From positions 124,001 to 188,000 of the forward strand of contig QFWS01000005.1 in assembly GCA_003144015.1 (NCBI GenBank): a stretch of 64,000 nt of DNA, read 5' to 3'. The notes below the pieces were generated by a model. That model was not told the origin of the DNA, made no database searches, and was given only the letters and a program-made list of their open reading frames with translations. Within the stretch, counting starts at the first letter, position 1; each line of letters starts with the position of its first letter. A program made the translations under genes and the position numbers. The DNA comes from Flavobacteriaceae bacterium LYZ1037. Lineage in GTDB: Bacteria; Bacteroidota; Bacteroidia; Flavobacteriales; Flavobacteriaceae. This document shows, one piece after another, positions 28,026 through 35,904 of this stretch.

Positions 28026-28057
28026 AAAACGCTAACAAAATATGTTAGCGTTTTTTT
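28026..28057 (+). terminator. Terminator of the VCBS repeat gene
   Basis: CGCTAACA pairs with TGTTAGCG around a 5-base loop, followed by seven T. It lies 25 bp after the stop. Confidence 0.88.
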
Positions 28058-28098
28058 ATTACCAAAAAAATAAGCAACTTTGAAAAAAACATCACACT

Positions 28099-29334
28099 TT
28101 GTCACTATTAATAAAAAACATCAAAGAACTCCTTCAAGTTAGAGAGTCTCATATTTCAGTAGTAAAAGGAAAAGACATGAAAATACTTCCAAGTATTAAA
28201 AATGCTTATCTTTTAATTGACCATGATACGATTGTAGATTACGGTTCTATGAACGATATTCACAACCTAGATGCAGACGAAATTATAGATGCCACTGGAA
28301 AAATTGTGCTTCCAACTTGGTGCGATTCGCATACACATATTGTATATGCTGGAAACAGAGAACAAGAATTTGTAGATAGAATTAATGGATTAAGCTACGA
28401 AGACATCGCTAATCGTGGTGGAGGCATTTTAAATTCTGCTGAAAAACTACAGAATTTAAGTGAAGACGATCTATATCAACAATCTGCCGAACGTTTAAAA
28501 AATGTTATTAAATTAGGTACAGGAGCCATCGAAATAAAATCTGGATATGGTCTAACTATCGACGCCGAACTAAAGATGCTTCGCGTAATCAAACGATTAA
28601 AAAAAGAGTTTCCTATTAAAGTAAGAGCAACCCTTCTAGCTGCTCATGCAGTACCAAAAGAATATAAAAATAACAAAATTGCTTTTGTTGATTTAGTAAT
28701 AGATAAAATGATTCCTGAGGTTGCAAAAGAACAACTAGCAACCTATATCGATGTGTTTTGCGAAAAAGGCTATTTTGATCTTGAGGATACGGAACGCATT
28801 TTAAAAGCAGGAAAAGAACATGGTTTAATCCCTAAAATCCATGTCAATCAATTTAATGCTTTTGGTGGTGTAGGTGTTGGGGTTAAATATCAAGCACTTT
28901 CAGTAGACCATTTAGAAGAACTAAATCAAGAAGATATTGATGTTTTAAAAAACAGTGTAACCATACCTGTTGCTTTACCTTCTTGCTCTTATTTTTTAAG
29001 TATTCCATACACTCCTGCAAGACAAATTATAGATGCTGGTTTGCCTTTGGCTTTAGCTACAGATTACAATCCTGGTTCTACTCCAAGTGGAAACATGAAT
29101 TTTGTTATTAGTACAGCATGTATTAAAATGAAGATGACACCCGAAGAAGCCATTAATGCAGCTACCATAAATGGGGCTTATGCAATGGGAATTGGAAGTA
29201 GATATGGAAGTGTTACAAAAGGAAAAAAAGCAAATCTTATTATCACAAAAAAAATTCCTAGTTACGCCTTCTTACCTTATGCTTTTGGCGAAAACCACAT
29301 AGATCAAGTTATAATTAATGGACAAATTATTTAG
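28099..29334 (+). CDS. hutI: Imidazolonepropionase
   Basis: A 411-residue amidohydrolase that opens the imidazolone ring, the third step of histidine breakdown. The metal motif SHTHIVYAGNREQE (about 77-90) is typical of HutI, and later His residues (AAHAV, IHVNQFN) and Asp (ATDYNPGS) complete the site. The start is TTG at 28099: a stop lies six codons upstream in frame and the first ATG is 26 codons too late for the family. The next gene overlaps its end by 17 bp. hutG lies about 1.6 kb away; hutH and hutU are not in the window. Confidence 0.9.
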   Translation: MSLLIKNIKELLQVRESHISVVKGKDMKILPSIKNAYLLIDHDTIVDYGSMNDIHNLDADEIIDATGKIVLPTWCDSHTHIVYAGNREQEFVDRINGLSYEDIANRGGGILNSAEKLQNLSEDDLYQQSAERLKNVIKLGTGAIEIKSGYGLTIDAELKMLRVIKRLKKEFPIKVRATLLAAHAVPKEYKNNKIAFVDLVIDKMIPEVAKEQLATYIDVFCEKGYFDLEDTERILKAGKEHGLIPKIHVNQFNAFGGVGVGVKYQALSVDHLEELNQEDIDVLKNSVTIPVALPSCSYFLSIPYTPARQIIDAGLPLALATDYNPGSTPSGNMNFVISTACIKMKMTPEEAINAATINGAYAMGIGSRYGSVTKGKKANLIITKKIPSYAFLPYAFGENHIDQVIINGQII

Positions 29335-29887
29335 TTATCCAATAACTTCAAAACAAGAACAATCGTCTGAACTTTTAAGATTAGACATTTCAAATTTTGG
29401 TGATGCTATAACATATCTAAAAAAACTGCCTTATGGTAGAAATTCTCATCGAGGTGATTACACATTAGTACTTAAAGAACAAAAAGGAACTTGTTCAACC
29501 AAACATGCTTTTTTAGCTGCAATGGCTAAAGAAAACAACATTCCAGATGTGAAATTATTTTTAGGCTTCTATAAAATGAGCGAAATCAATACCCAAGGAG
29601 TAGGTATTATACTTGATAAATGGGATTTGTCATATATTCCAGAAGCACATTGCTATTTAAAAATTAATGAGACTATTGTAGATATTACCAAAGAATCAAC
29701 AAATAAGGAATCTTTTAGTCATTCCATTATCTATGAAGAAGAAATAAAGCCGTCCCAGATCAATCATTATAAAGTAGAAAAACATCAATCATATCTAAAA
29801 AAATGGCTTTTAGAAACCTCTATCCCCTATAGTTTTAAAGATATTTGGAAAATTCGGGAAGCTTGTATTGATAATTTAAGTCAATAA
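29318..29887 (+). CDS. Transglutaminase-like Cys-His-Asp protein, unknown
   Basis: A 189-residue protein I cannot place by name. Cys59 in GTCSTKHAFLAA starts a helix, His111 lies in EAHCYLK and Asp122 in IVDITK. This order and spacing match the transglutaminase-like cysteine hydrolase fold, where Cys-His-Asp form the triad. There is no signal peptide. Its first 17 bp overlap the end of hutI, so translation is probably coupled, and a terminator follows the stop. A link to histidine or glutamate-derived metabolism is suggested by position only. Confidence 0.55.
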   Translation: MDKLFSYPITSKQEQSSELLRLDISNFGDAITYLKKLPYGRNSHRGDYTLVLKEQKGTCSTKHAFLAAMAKENNIPDVKLFLGFYKMSEINTQGVGIILDKWDLSYIPEAHCYLKINETIVDITKESTNKESFSHSIIYEEEIKPSQINHYKVEKHQSYLKKWLLETSIPYSFKDIWKIREACIDNLSQ

Positions 29888-29918
29888 AAAAACCGAAAGC
29901 AATTTGCTTTCGGTTTTT
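29886..29918 (+). terminator. Terminator of the hutI operon
   Basis: ACCGAAAGC pairs with GCTTTCGGT around AATTT, with A and T runs extending the stem. It overlaps the stop of the transglutaminase-like gene. Confidence 0.9.
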
Positions 29919-29960
29919 GTTATTATTAGCTCTATGGATATTAACTAATTATAACAACTT

Positions 29961-30845
29961 TTATTTTAATGTAAACTCAGAAGTAGACACTAAATCTTTT
30001 TCATTGAATACATTCACAGTATAACGTCCATCTTCAAAACCATCTTCACCTGGAGACACAAACTCACAAATATTTAAGTTTGAATTCTCATAATTAAACT
30101 TACTTACTAAACTATAGTTAAGTGTTTTTTCTCCAAACTGTACTTGTTCGTTTACACCTAGGGTATTGTTCTTAGGGTCAATCACTTGAACATATAATTC
30201 TTGTTCCCCAGCTTGAACTAAACTATTTTTAGCAACTGTAAAACATACTCTAATTTTATCTGAACGTCCAGCTCTTTCTGTTGGAACTAATTTTCCAGAA
30301 GATCTTTCAATCACTCCAAATCCTTTTAATCCAACGGTTGTTAAAACAGCTGCATTTTCAACAACATCTGCCAAGGCTGTATTTTGTACTAATAATGAAT
30401 CTGTAAACATGGTGCGCTCTTCTAAACGAACTCTTGTACTATCTAAAGATGTTGCTAATAAAGAATTTTCAATTTTTAACTTATCGTTTTCAGTTAATAA
30501 AATGTCCATTTCTTTTTGAAGAGATAAGTATTTAGACTTGTATCTCCATAAGCTTTTTACATTTGTATCAGAAATCTGTAAAGAATCGATTAAACCTTGA
30601 ATACGTGCTTTTGCTTCTACTAAATTTTGATTTGCAATTTCGTTATCACCTATAACAATATCGTATTGTTTAGCCATATTGCTAAGGTCGTTCATTACTA
30701 ATTGCTTTTCCTCTGTTAATTGAGCTTCAGTTTCATTCTTATCTTTTAATAGATCGAAAGAATAAAAAGCAGTTCCTATAAAAAGAACTAAGGCTATGCC
30801 TAAAGCTACTTTTAATCCAATGTTGTTACTTTTGTTATTTTCCAT
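29961..30845 (-). CDS. Membrane-anchored coiled-coil protein, unknown
   Basis: A 294-residue protein found as a hypothetical in Flavobacteriaceae. Residues 10-30 form one membrane helix. Residues 35-165 are a long coiled coil rich in Glu, Lys and Leu. A compact domain of about 125 residues follows, with beta-strand pattern (VGLKGFGVIERSSGK and VRVCFTVAKN-like stretches). The likely layout is a cytosolic N terminus with the coiled coil and beta domain in the periplasm. No catalytic motif is seen. A structural or envelope role is a guess. Confidence 0.7.
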   Translation of the reverse strand: MENNKSNNIGLKVALGIALVLFIGTAFYSFDLLKDKNETEAQLTEEKQLVMNDLSNMAKQYDIVIGDNEIANQNLVEAKARIQGLIDSLQISDTNVKSLWRYKSKYLSLQKEMDILLTENDKLKIENSLLATSLDSTRVRLEERTMFTDSLLVQNTALADVVENAAVLTTVGLKGFGVIERSSGKLVPTERAGRSDKIRVCFTVAKNSLVQAGEQELYVQVIDPKNNTLGVNEQVQFGEKTLNYSLVSKFNYENSNLNICEFVSPGEDGFEDGRYTVNVFNEKDLVSTSEFTLK

Positions 30846-30940
30846 TGTTGTTTGTGTTTCTAGTTATTAATTTACTTGATAGTTTATATTTAATTTGTTA
30901 TAAAAAATGTAATTTTAACTTCTTTAAATAAGCTTCCAAA

Positions 30941-31963
30941 ATGAAGGACAAACTTGTATTATTTAATCAAACTACTTTAAAAAAGCTGTTAAATAAACGT
31001 TCAGCTGAATCCAAATTTGGTGAACATATAAAAATGATTACCGACATTTCCAATATATACGAGCAACTTAAAAGTTTGGATGTCGACTATGTTATTATTG
31101 GATTACCAGAAGATGTAGGAGTTTTCGCAAACTACGGAAAATCAGGCGCTTCTACTGCTTGGGAAGCTACAATTAAAATTTTGTTAAATATCCAATCCAA
31201 TGCTTTCACCCATGCCGAAAAAGTTCTGATTTTAGGTCATTTAGATTTTGAAATAGAAAGAAACAAAGTGTCTAAACTCATCCAAAACAATTCAAAAGAC
31301 ATGACTAAGGCTAGAAAAATAGTTTCAAAAATAGATGCTGAAGTTTCAGATATTATTTACAAAATAGTAAAAGCAGGTAAAACTCCTATAATTATTGGTG
31401 GAGGACATAACAATGCCTACGGAAATTTAAAAGGATCCTCTTTAGCTCTTAACTCACGCATGAATGTTGTGAATTTAGATGCACATACAGATTTTAGGAA
31501 AGAAGAAGGTAGACATAGTGGAAATGGTTTTAGTTATGCTTATTCTGAAGGGTTTTTAAAAAACTACTTTATTTTTGGGCTACATGAAAATTACACATCA
31601 ACAGATATTTTTAAAACAATTGAAAGCCTAAAAAATATAGCTTATAATACATTCGAATCAATTGTTGTTCGGAAGGAATTAAAGTTTAAATCTGAAATGT
31701 CTAAAGCTTTAAATCATATATCAGAACATCCTTTTGGCATAGAAATAGATTGTGATGCCATTCAAAACATACCAAGTAGTGCCATGACTCCAAGTGGTTT
31801 TAGTGTAAATGAAACCAGGCAATTTGTGTCTTATTTTGGAAAAGATCCTCAGGCAACCTATTTACATATTTGTGAAGCTGCACCAACTCCAGACACCGAA
31901 ACACAAGTAGGCAAACTTATAACCTACTTGATAACCGATTTTATTAGAGCAAATGCAAATTGA
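30941..31963 (+). CDS. hutG: Formimidoylglutamase, arginase/ureohydrolase family
   Basis: A 340-residue manganese ureohydrolase. The metal motifs are GGGHNNAYG (about 152-160), LDAHTDFR (about 178-185) and EIDCDAI (about 268-274). The GGGH form, in place of arginase GGDH, is typical of formimidoylglutamase, which splits formimidoyl-glutamate to glutamate and formamide in histidine breakdown. The nearby hutI supports this. Agmatinase or arginase is less likely. The next gene overlaps its end by 11 bp. Confidence 0.8.
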   Translation: MKDKLVLFNQTTLKKLLNKRSAESKFGEHIKMITDISNIYEQLKSLDVDYVIIGLPEDVGVFANYGKSGASTAWEATIKILLNIQSNAFTHAEKVLILGHLDFEIERNKVSKLIQNNSKDMTKARKIVSKIDAEVSDIIYKIVKAGKTPIIIGGGHNNAYGNLKGSSLALNSRMNVVNLDAHTDFRKEEGRHSGNGFSYAYSEGFLKNYFIFGLHENYTSTDIFKTIESLKNIAYNTFESIVVRKELKFKSEMSKALNHISEHPFGIEIDCDAIQNIPSSAMTPSGFSVNETRQFVSYFGKDPQATYLHICEAAPTPDTETQVGKLITYLITDFIRANAN

Positions 31964-32417
31964 AATCATCCCTTTTGACATCGATTATTCTAAAGATTTC
32001 TATACTTTAAATATAGAATGGTTAAAAACTCATTTTTATGTGGAACCATACGATGAAGAAGTATTAAGTAAACCTGAAAAATATATTATTGATAAAAATG
32101 GCTTTATCTTTTTTATCATGTTAGACAAACAAGTCGTTGGGACAGTTGCTTTGATGCCAATTCAAGAAGAAGGCACTTTTGAACTCACAAAAATGGCTGT
32201 GTCGCCAGAATATCGAGGACATAAGCTAGGACAAAAATTAATGCAATATTGTTTAGAGTTTGCCAAAAAACAACAGTTTAAAAGATTCCTCCTTTATTCA
32301 AGTAGAAAACTAGAAAATGCCATTCATATTTATAAAAAATATGGTTTTGTAGAGGTGCCGGTTGAAGCGAATTGTCCATATAAACGCTGCGACATAAAAA
32401 TGGAGCATTCATTATAG
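31953..32417 (+). CDS. GNAT N-acetyltransferase
   Basis: A 154-residue single-domain acetyltransferase. The acetyl-CoA loop is AVSPEYRGHKLGQKLM (about 87-102), with strand LTKMAVS before it and a C-terminal YKKYGFVEVP. The substrate is unknown. It overlaps hutG by 11 bp and is probably translated with it. Confidence 0.85.
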   Translation: MQIEIIPFDIDYSKDFYTLNIEWLKTHFYVEPYDEEVLSKPEKYIIDKNGFIFFIMLDKQVVGTVALMPIQEEGTFELTKMAVSPEYRGHKLGQKLMQYCLEFAKKQQFKRFLLYSSRKLENAIHIYKKYGFVEVPVEANCPYKRCDIKMEHSL

Positions 32418-32421
32418 ATAA

Positions 32422-32447
32422 AGACGCTTCATTAACTGAAGCGCCTT
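32422..32447. terminator. Weak hairpin after the hutG operon
   Basis: CGCTTCA (32425-32431) pairs with TGAAGCG (32437-32443) around a 5-base loop. The T run is poor on either side, so ending of transcription is uncertain. It lies between convergent genes. Confidence 0.45.
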
Positions 32448-32482
32448 AAATAATAATCTATTTGATATTTTACATCATGTAA

Positions 32483-34114
32483 TTAAGCAACCACACTTAA
32501 TTTTTCTTCAACTTTATTATCTTCCAAATCAATTTTAAATTGGTTCGATGTGTTTTTCTCACCTCCTGCTTTTAAAGCTTTATCTCCTGCAAAGAAACCT
32601 TTATGGTCGTCCCCCAAATCAGATCCAGCCATACGTTGATGTTTTACACAAGAAACCCCTTTACGAATTTCCTGTCTTTGAACACCTTTAACGTAAGCTA
32701 ACATGCCTTTGTCACCAAAATAATCTACTGTAAGATCATTCATATGAAGCGCTGTTGTGTGGTAAGTTGGCAACGTTATTAAATGATGAAAAATTCCAGC
32801 TTCTCTTGCAGCATCTTTTTGAAAAGTCTTAATTTTTTCATCAGCACGAAAGCATAATTCTGAATCATCATATTGTGCATCCATTAAATTATTTCTATCG
32901 TAAGCAGTCATGTTCTCTCCTTCATTTAACATGTCCTCATATGCTTGATTACGGAAATTTAAGGTCCAATTAAATGAAGGTGAATTATTATAAACCAATT
33001 TAGCATTAGGCACCACTTCTTTAACTCTATTTACCATATGGGCAATTTGTTTCACATTTGGTGTTGGTGTTTCTATCCATAGTAAATCTGCGCCATTTTG
33101 AAGACTTGTAATGCAATCTAATACAACACGATCTATATTAGAACCATCTTTAAATTTATACAAACCATTGGCCAATCTTACAGGACGAACCAATTTACCT
33201 TTTCTTTTAAGAAGCACGTCATCTTCTTTGGCATCTTCTATAGCAACTTCTTCAGCTTCCACAAAAGCCAAATATTGCGATGCTAAATCTCCAGGTTCTT
33301 GACTAACTGGTAACTTTTGTGTTAAACCAGCTCCTTCTGAATCTGTTCTTGCAACTATAATTCCATCTTCCACGCCTAACTCTAAAAACGCATATCTAAT
33401 AGCATTAATTTTTGCTAAATAATCTTCGTGAGGTACGGTTACCTTACCATCTTGATGACCACATTGTTTGGCGTCTGAAACTTGATTTTCAATTTGAATA
33501 GCACAAGCACCAGCTTCAATCATTTTTTTAGTTAATAAATAGGTAGCTTCTTCATTCCCAAACCCTGCATCAATATCTGCTATAATTGGAACAATATGTG
33601 TTTCAAAATTATCAATTTGGTCTTGCACATCTTCGCCGTTTTCAAGTCTTTTAAACAAATCGTTTAATTCGATGGCATCTGCTTGACGTAAAAAATCATA
33701 AATTTCTTTAATTAATGATGGAACAGCTGTTTTCTCATGCATTGATTGATCTGGTAAAGGACCAAATTCTGAACGTAATGCAGCAACCATCCAACCAGAA
33801 AGATACAAGTATTTCTTGTTAGTTGTTTTATGATGCTTTTTAACAGCAATCATTTTTTGTTGAGCCACAAAACCATGCCAACAACCTAGAGATTGCGTGT
33901 ATTTAGAAGAATCTGCATCATATTCTGCCATATCTTTCCTCATAATAGCTGCTGTGTATTTTGCAATATCCAGGCCTGTTTTAAAACGATTCTGAGTAAC
34001 CATTCTGGCGGCACTTTTTGGATTTATAGTACTCCAAGTGTTTCCATACTTTTCTTTAAGATTTCTTACAGTTTGTAAGGCTGAATGATAATTACTTTGT
34101 CCTAAATTTTTCAT
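32483..34114 (-). CDS. aceA: Isocitrate lyase
   Basis: A 543-residue enzyme of the glyoxylate shunt that splits isocitrate into succinate and glyoxylate. The catalytic Cys is in AKQCGHQDGK (about 211-220), and other family blocks are IVARTDSEGAGL, PIIADIDAGFGN and NNSPSFNW. The KQCGH form and length match the longer bacterial subclass seen in Pseudomonas. It follows aceB on the same strand across a 72-bp gap that holds a strong hairpin. Confidence 0.95.
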   Translation of the reverse strand: MKNLGQSNYHSALQTVRNLKEKYGNTWSTINPKSAARMVTQNRFKTGLDIAKYTAAIMRKDMAEYDADSSKYTQSLGCWHGFVAQQKMIAVKKHHKTTNKKYLYLSGWMVAALRSEFGPLPDQSMHEKTAVPSLIKEIYDFLRQADAIELNDLFKRLENGEDVQDQIDNFETHIVPIIADIDAGFGNEEATYLLTKKMIEAGACAIQIENQVSDAKQCGHQDGKVTVPHEDYLAKINAIRYAFLELGVEDGIIVARTDSEGAGLTQKLPVSQEPGDLASQYLAFVEAEEVAIEDAKEDDVLLKRKGKLVRPVRLANGLYKFKDGSNIDRVVLDCITSLQNGADLLWIETPTPNVKQIAHMVNRVKEVVPNAKLVYNNSPSFNWTLNFRNQAYEDMLNEGENMTAYDRNNLMDAQYDDSELCFRADEKIKTFQKDAAREAGIFHHLITLPTYHTTALHMNDLTVDYFGDKGMLAYVKGVQRQEIRKGVSCVKHQRMAGSDLGDDHKGFFAGDKALKAGGEKNTSNQFKIDLEDNKVEEKLSVVA

Positions 34115-34149
34115 AATTTTGTGATACGTTATTTATTATTAATAATTAG

Positions 34150-34180
34150 ATCCTGTTGAATGTTCCAGCATTCGCAGGAT
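34150..34180 (-). other. Hairpin between aceB and aceA
   Basis: On the minus strand ATCCTG-C-GAATG pairs with CATTC-AA-CAGGAT around a 6-base loop. There is no T run after it, so it does not look like a plain terminator. It may guard or process the aceB-aceA mRNA. Confidence 0.6.
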
Positions 34181-34186
34181 TGTTTT

Positions 34187-35785
34187 TTATAAGTACTGAT
34201 AAGCTGATTTGGTTAAAAATTCTTCGAATTTATCCGATAAAACGAATTTGTCAAATAATTTTATAGCCAATTCAAATTTTGTGTTTTTAATATTTTGTTC
34301 ACCAACTTCCGCAAGTATCTTTTCAATTTCCTCATCAAAAATGGACATATAAAGTTCGATGTTAAATTTTCTTCCATCTTCCAATTCCACTTCATTTTTA
34401 AGCCATTGCCAAATTTGAGTTCTTGAAATTTCTGCCGTTGCAGCATCTTCCATTAAGTTATATAGAGCTACAGCGCCATGACCTCTTAACCAAGCTTCAA
34501 TGTAAAGAATGGCAACATTTATATTTTTTCTAACTCCTTCTTCAGTTATAGTTCCAATTGGAAGCTCTACTAAATCTTCTTTAGTTACTTGTACATCATC
34601 TCTTGTAATATGTAACTGATTGTCTGTAGGCATATATTTATTAAATTCTTGCATGGCTATATTTACCAATGCTGGATGTGCCACCCAAGTGCCATCATGC
34701 CCATTTTTAACTTCTCTTTCTTTATCTACTCTAACTTTTTCTAAAGCCATAATATTGGCATATTCATCATTCTTGATTGGAATTTGTGCAGCCATACCAC
34801 CAATGGCTAAGATTCCTCTCTTATGGCAACGCTGAATGACTAACTTTGAATAGGTATCCATAAATGGAGAAGTCATAGTAACTTGATCTCTATTTGGAAC
34901 TATAAAATTTGGATGATTTCTAAACTTTTTAATGTAAGAGAAAATATAATCCCATCTGCCACAATTTAATCCTACGATATGGTCTTTCAATTCATAAATA
35001 ATTTCATCTAATTGAAAACTAGCAGTAATGGTTTCTATTAAAACGGTAGCTTTAAAAGTTCCATTAGGCACATTTAAATAGTCTTGTGCAAATTCAAATA
35101 CATCGTTCCACCAACGAGCTTCTAAATAATGTTCAAGCTTTGGAAGGTAAAAATAAGGCGCAGTATTATTATTTAATAATGTTTTTGTATTATGAAAAAC
35201 ATACAACCCAAAGTCTAATAAGCTCCCAGAAATTTCTTCATTATTAATTAAAAGATGCTTTTCATTTAAATGCAACCCTCTTGGACGAACTAATAAAACA
35301 GCCGTTTCTTTATTTAACTCGTATGATTTATGTTTTTTTGAATCGAAAACCGATATGGTTTTGATATTAGCATCTATCAGGTTTTTCTGCCCTTCTAACG
35401 TATTTTTCCAGGTTGGCGCATTGCTGTCTTCCAAATCTGCCATAAAAGTTTTAGCTCCAGAATTAAGTGCATTAATAATCATTTTTCTATTTACTGGACC
35501 TGTTATTTCAACACGTCGATCTAATAAATCTTTTGGAATAGAACCAGCTTTCCAATCAGATTTTCTTATATCTTGAGTTTCAGAAGGAAAGTCTGGAAAA
35601 ACACCTTGGTCGAAAATTGCCTGTTGCTTGTTTCTGGAATCTAACAATTCTAATCTTTTTAAATTAAAAGCATTATGTAATGCAATTAAAAAATCCAAAG
35701 CTTCATCGGTTAAAATCTCTGGATAATAATTTGTAGCTTCTTTAGCAAATTGAAATTTTGGTTGTATTAATAGTGTGTTTTCCAT
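34187..35785 (-). CDS. aceB: Malate synthase A
   Basis: A 532-residue enzyme that joins glyoxylate and acetyl-CoA to malate, the second step of the glyoxylate shunt. Active-site blocks are TFMADLEDSNAPTWKN (about 124-139), LVRPRGLH and LNCGRWDYIFSYIK (about 270-283), with the catalytic Arg in RPRGLH and Asp near HGAVALYNLMEDAATAE. The length fits the A isoform. It is first in an aceB-aceA operon and is divergent from a RamB/ScfR-like regulator. Confidence 0.95.
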   Translation of the reverse strand: MENTLLIQPKFQFAKEATNYYPEILTDEALDFLIALHNAFNLKRLELLDSRNKQQAIFDQGVFPDFPSETQDIRKSDWKAGSIPKDLLDRRVEITGPVNRKMIINALNSGAKTFMADLEDSNAPTWKNTLEGQKNLIDANIKTISVFDSKKHKSYELNKETAVLLVRPRGLHLNEKHLLINNEEISGSLLDFGLYVFHNTKTLLNNNTAPYFYLPKLEHYLEARWWNDVFEFAQDYLNVPNGTFKATVLIETITASFQLDEIIYELKDHIVGLNCGRWDYIFSYIKKFRNHPNFIVPNRDQVTMTSPFMDTYSKLVIQRCHKRGILAIGGMAAQIPIKNDEYANIMALEKVRVDKEREVKNGHDGTWVAHPALVNIAMQEFNKYMPTDNQLHITRDDVQVTKEDLVELPIGTITEEGVRKNINVAILYIEAWLRGHGAVALYNLMEDAATAEISRTQIWQWLKNEVELEDGRKFNIELYMSIFDEEIEKILAEVGEQNIKNTKFELAIKLFDKFVLSDKFEEFLTKSAYQYL

Positions 35786-35806
35786 GTTGTTTATTTTTTA
35801 CACTTA

Positions 35807-35837
35807 CAATATTAAAACAAACATTTTAAAAAAACAA
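35807..35837 (-). promoter_or_regulatory. Promoter of aceB-aceA
   Basis: On the minus strand TTG (35835-35837), 20 bp, then TAATATTG (35807-35814), close to TTG-N17to23-TAnnTTTG with one -7 mismatch. The GCGAACGTTCGC palindrome touches the upstream edge of the TTG. A bound regulator there could contact RNA polymerase as an activator. Confidence 0.55.
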
Positions 35838-35885
35838 GCGAACGTTCGCAAAATATTAATATTCGCAATAAATACAAGTTCGCAA
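35838..35885. promoter_or_regulatory. Operator array of the glyoxylate-shunt regulator
   Basis: TTCGCAA occurs on the plus strand at 35845, 35862 and 35879, exactly 17 bp apart. The first copy is half of the 12-bp palindrome GCGAACGTTCGC (35838-35849). The motif resembles the TTTGCAA core bound by RamB of Corynebacterium. The right copy lies 8 bp before the regulator's own -7 box and the palindrome touches the aceB promoter, so one array can govern both genes. Confidence 0.7.
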
Positions 35886-35892
35886 AAAAAGT

Positions 35893-35900
35893 TATATTTG
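35893..35900 (+). promoter_or_regulatory. -7 promoter box of the shunt regulator
   Basis: TATATTTG matches TAnnTTTG. The ATG of the regulator is only 5 bp later, so the transcript may be leaderless or nearly so. Confidence 0.5.
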
Positions 35901-35904
35901 TTAC

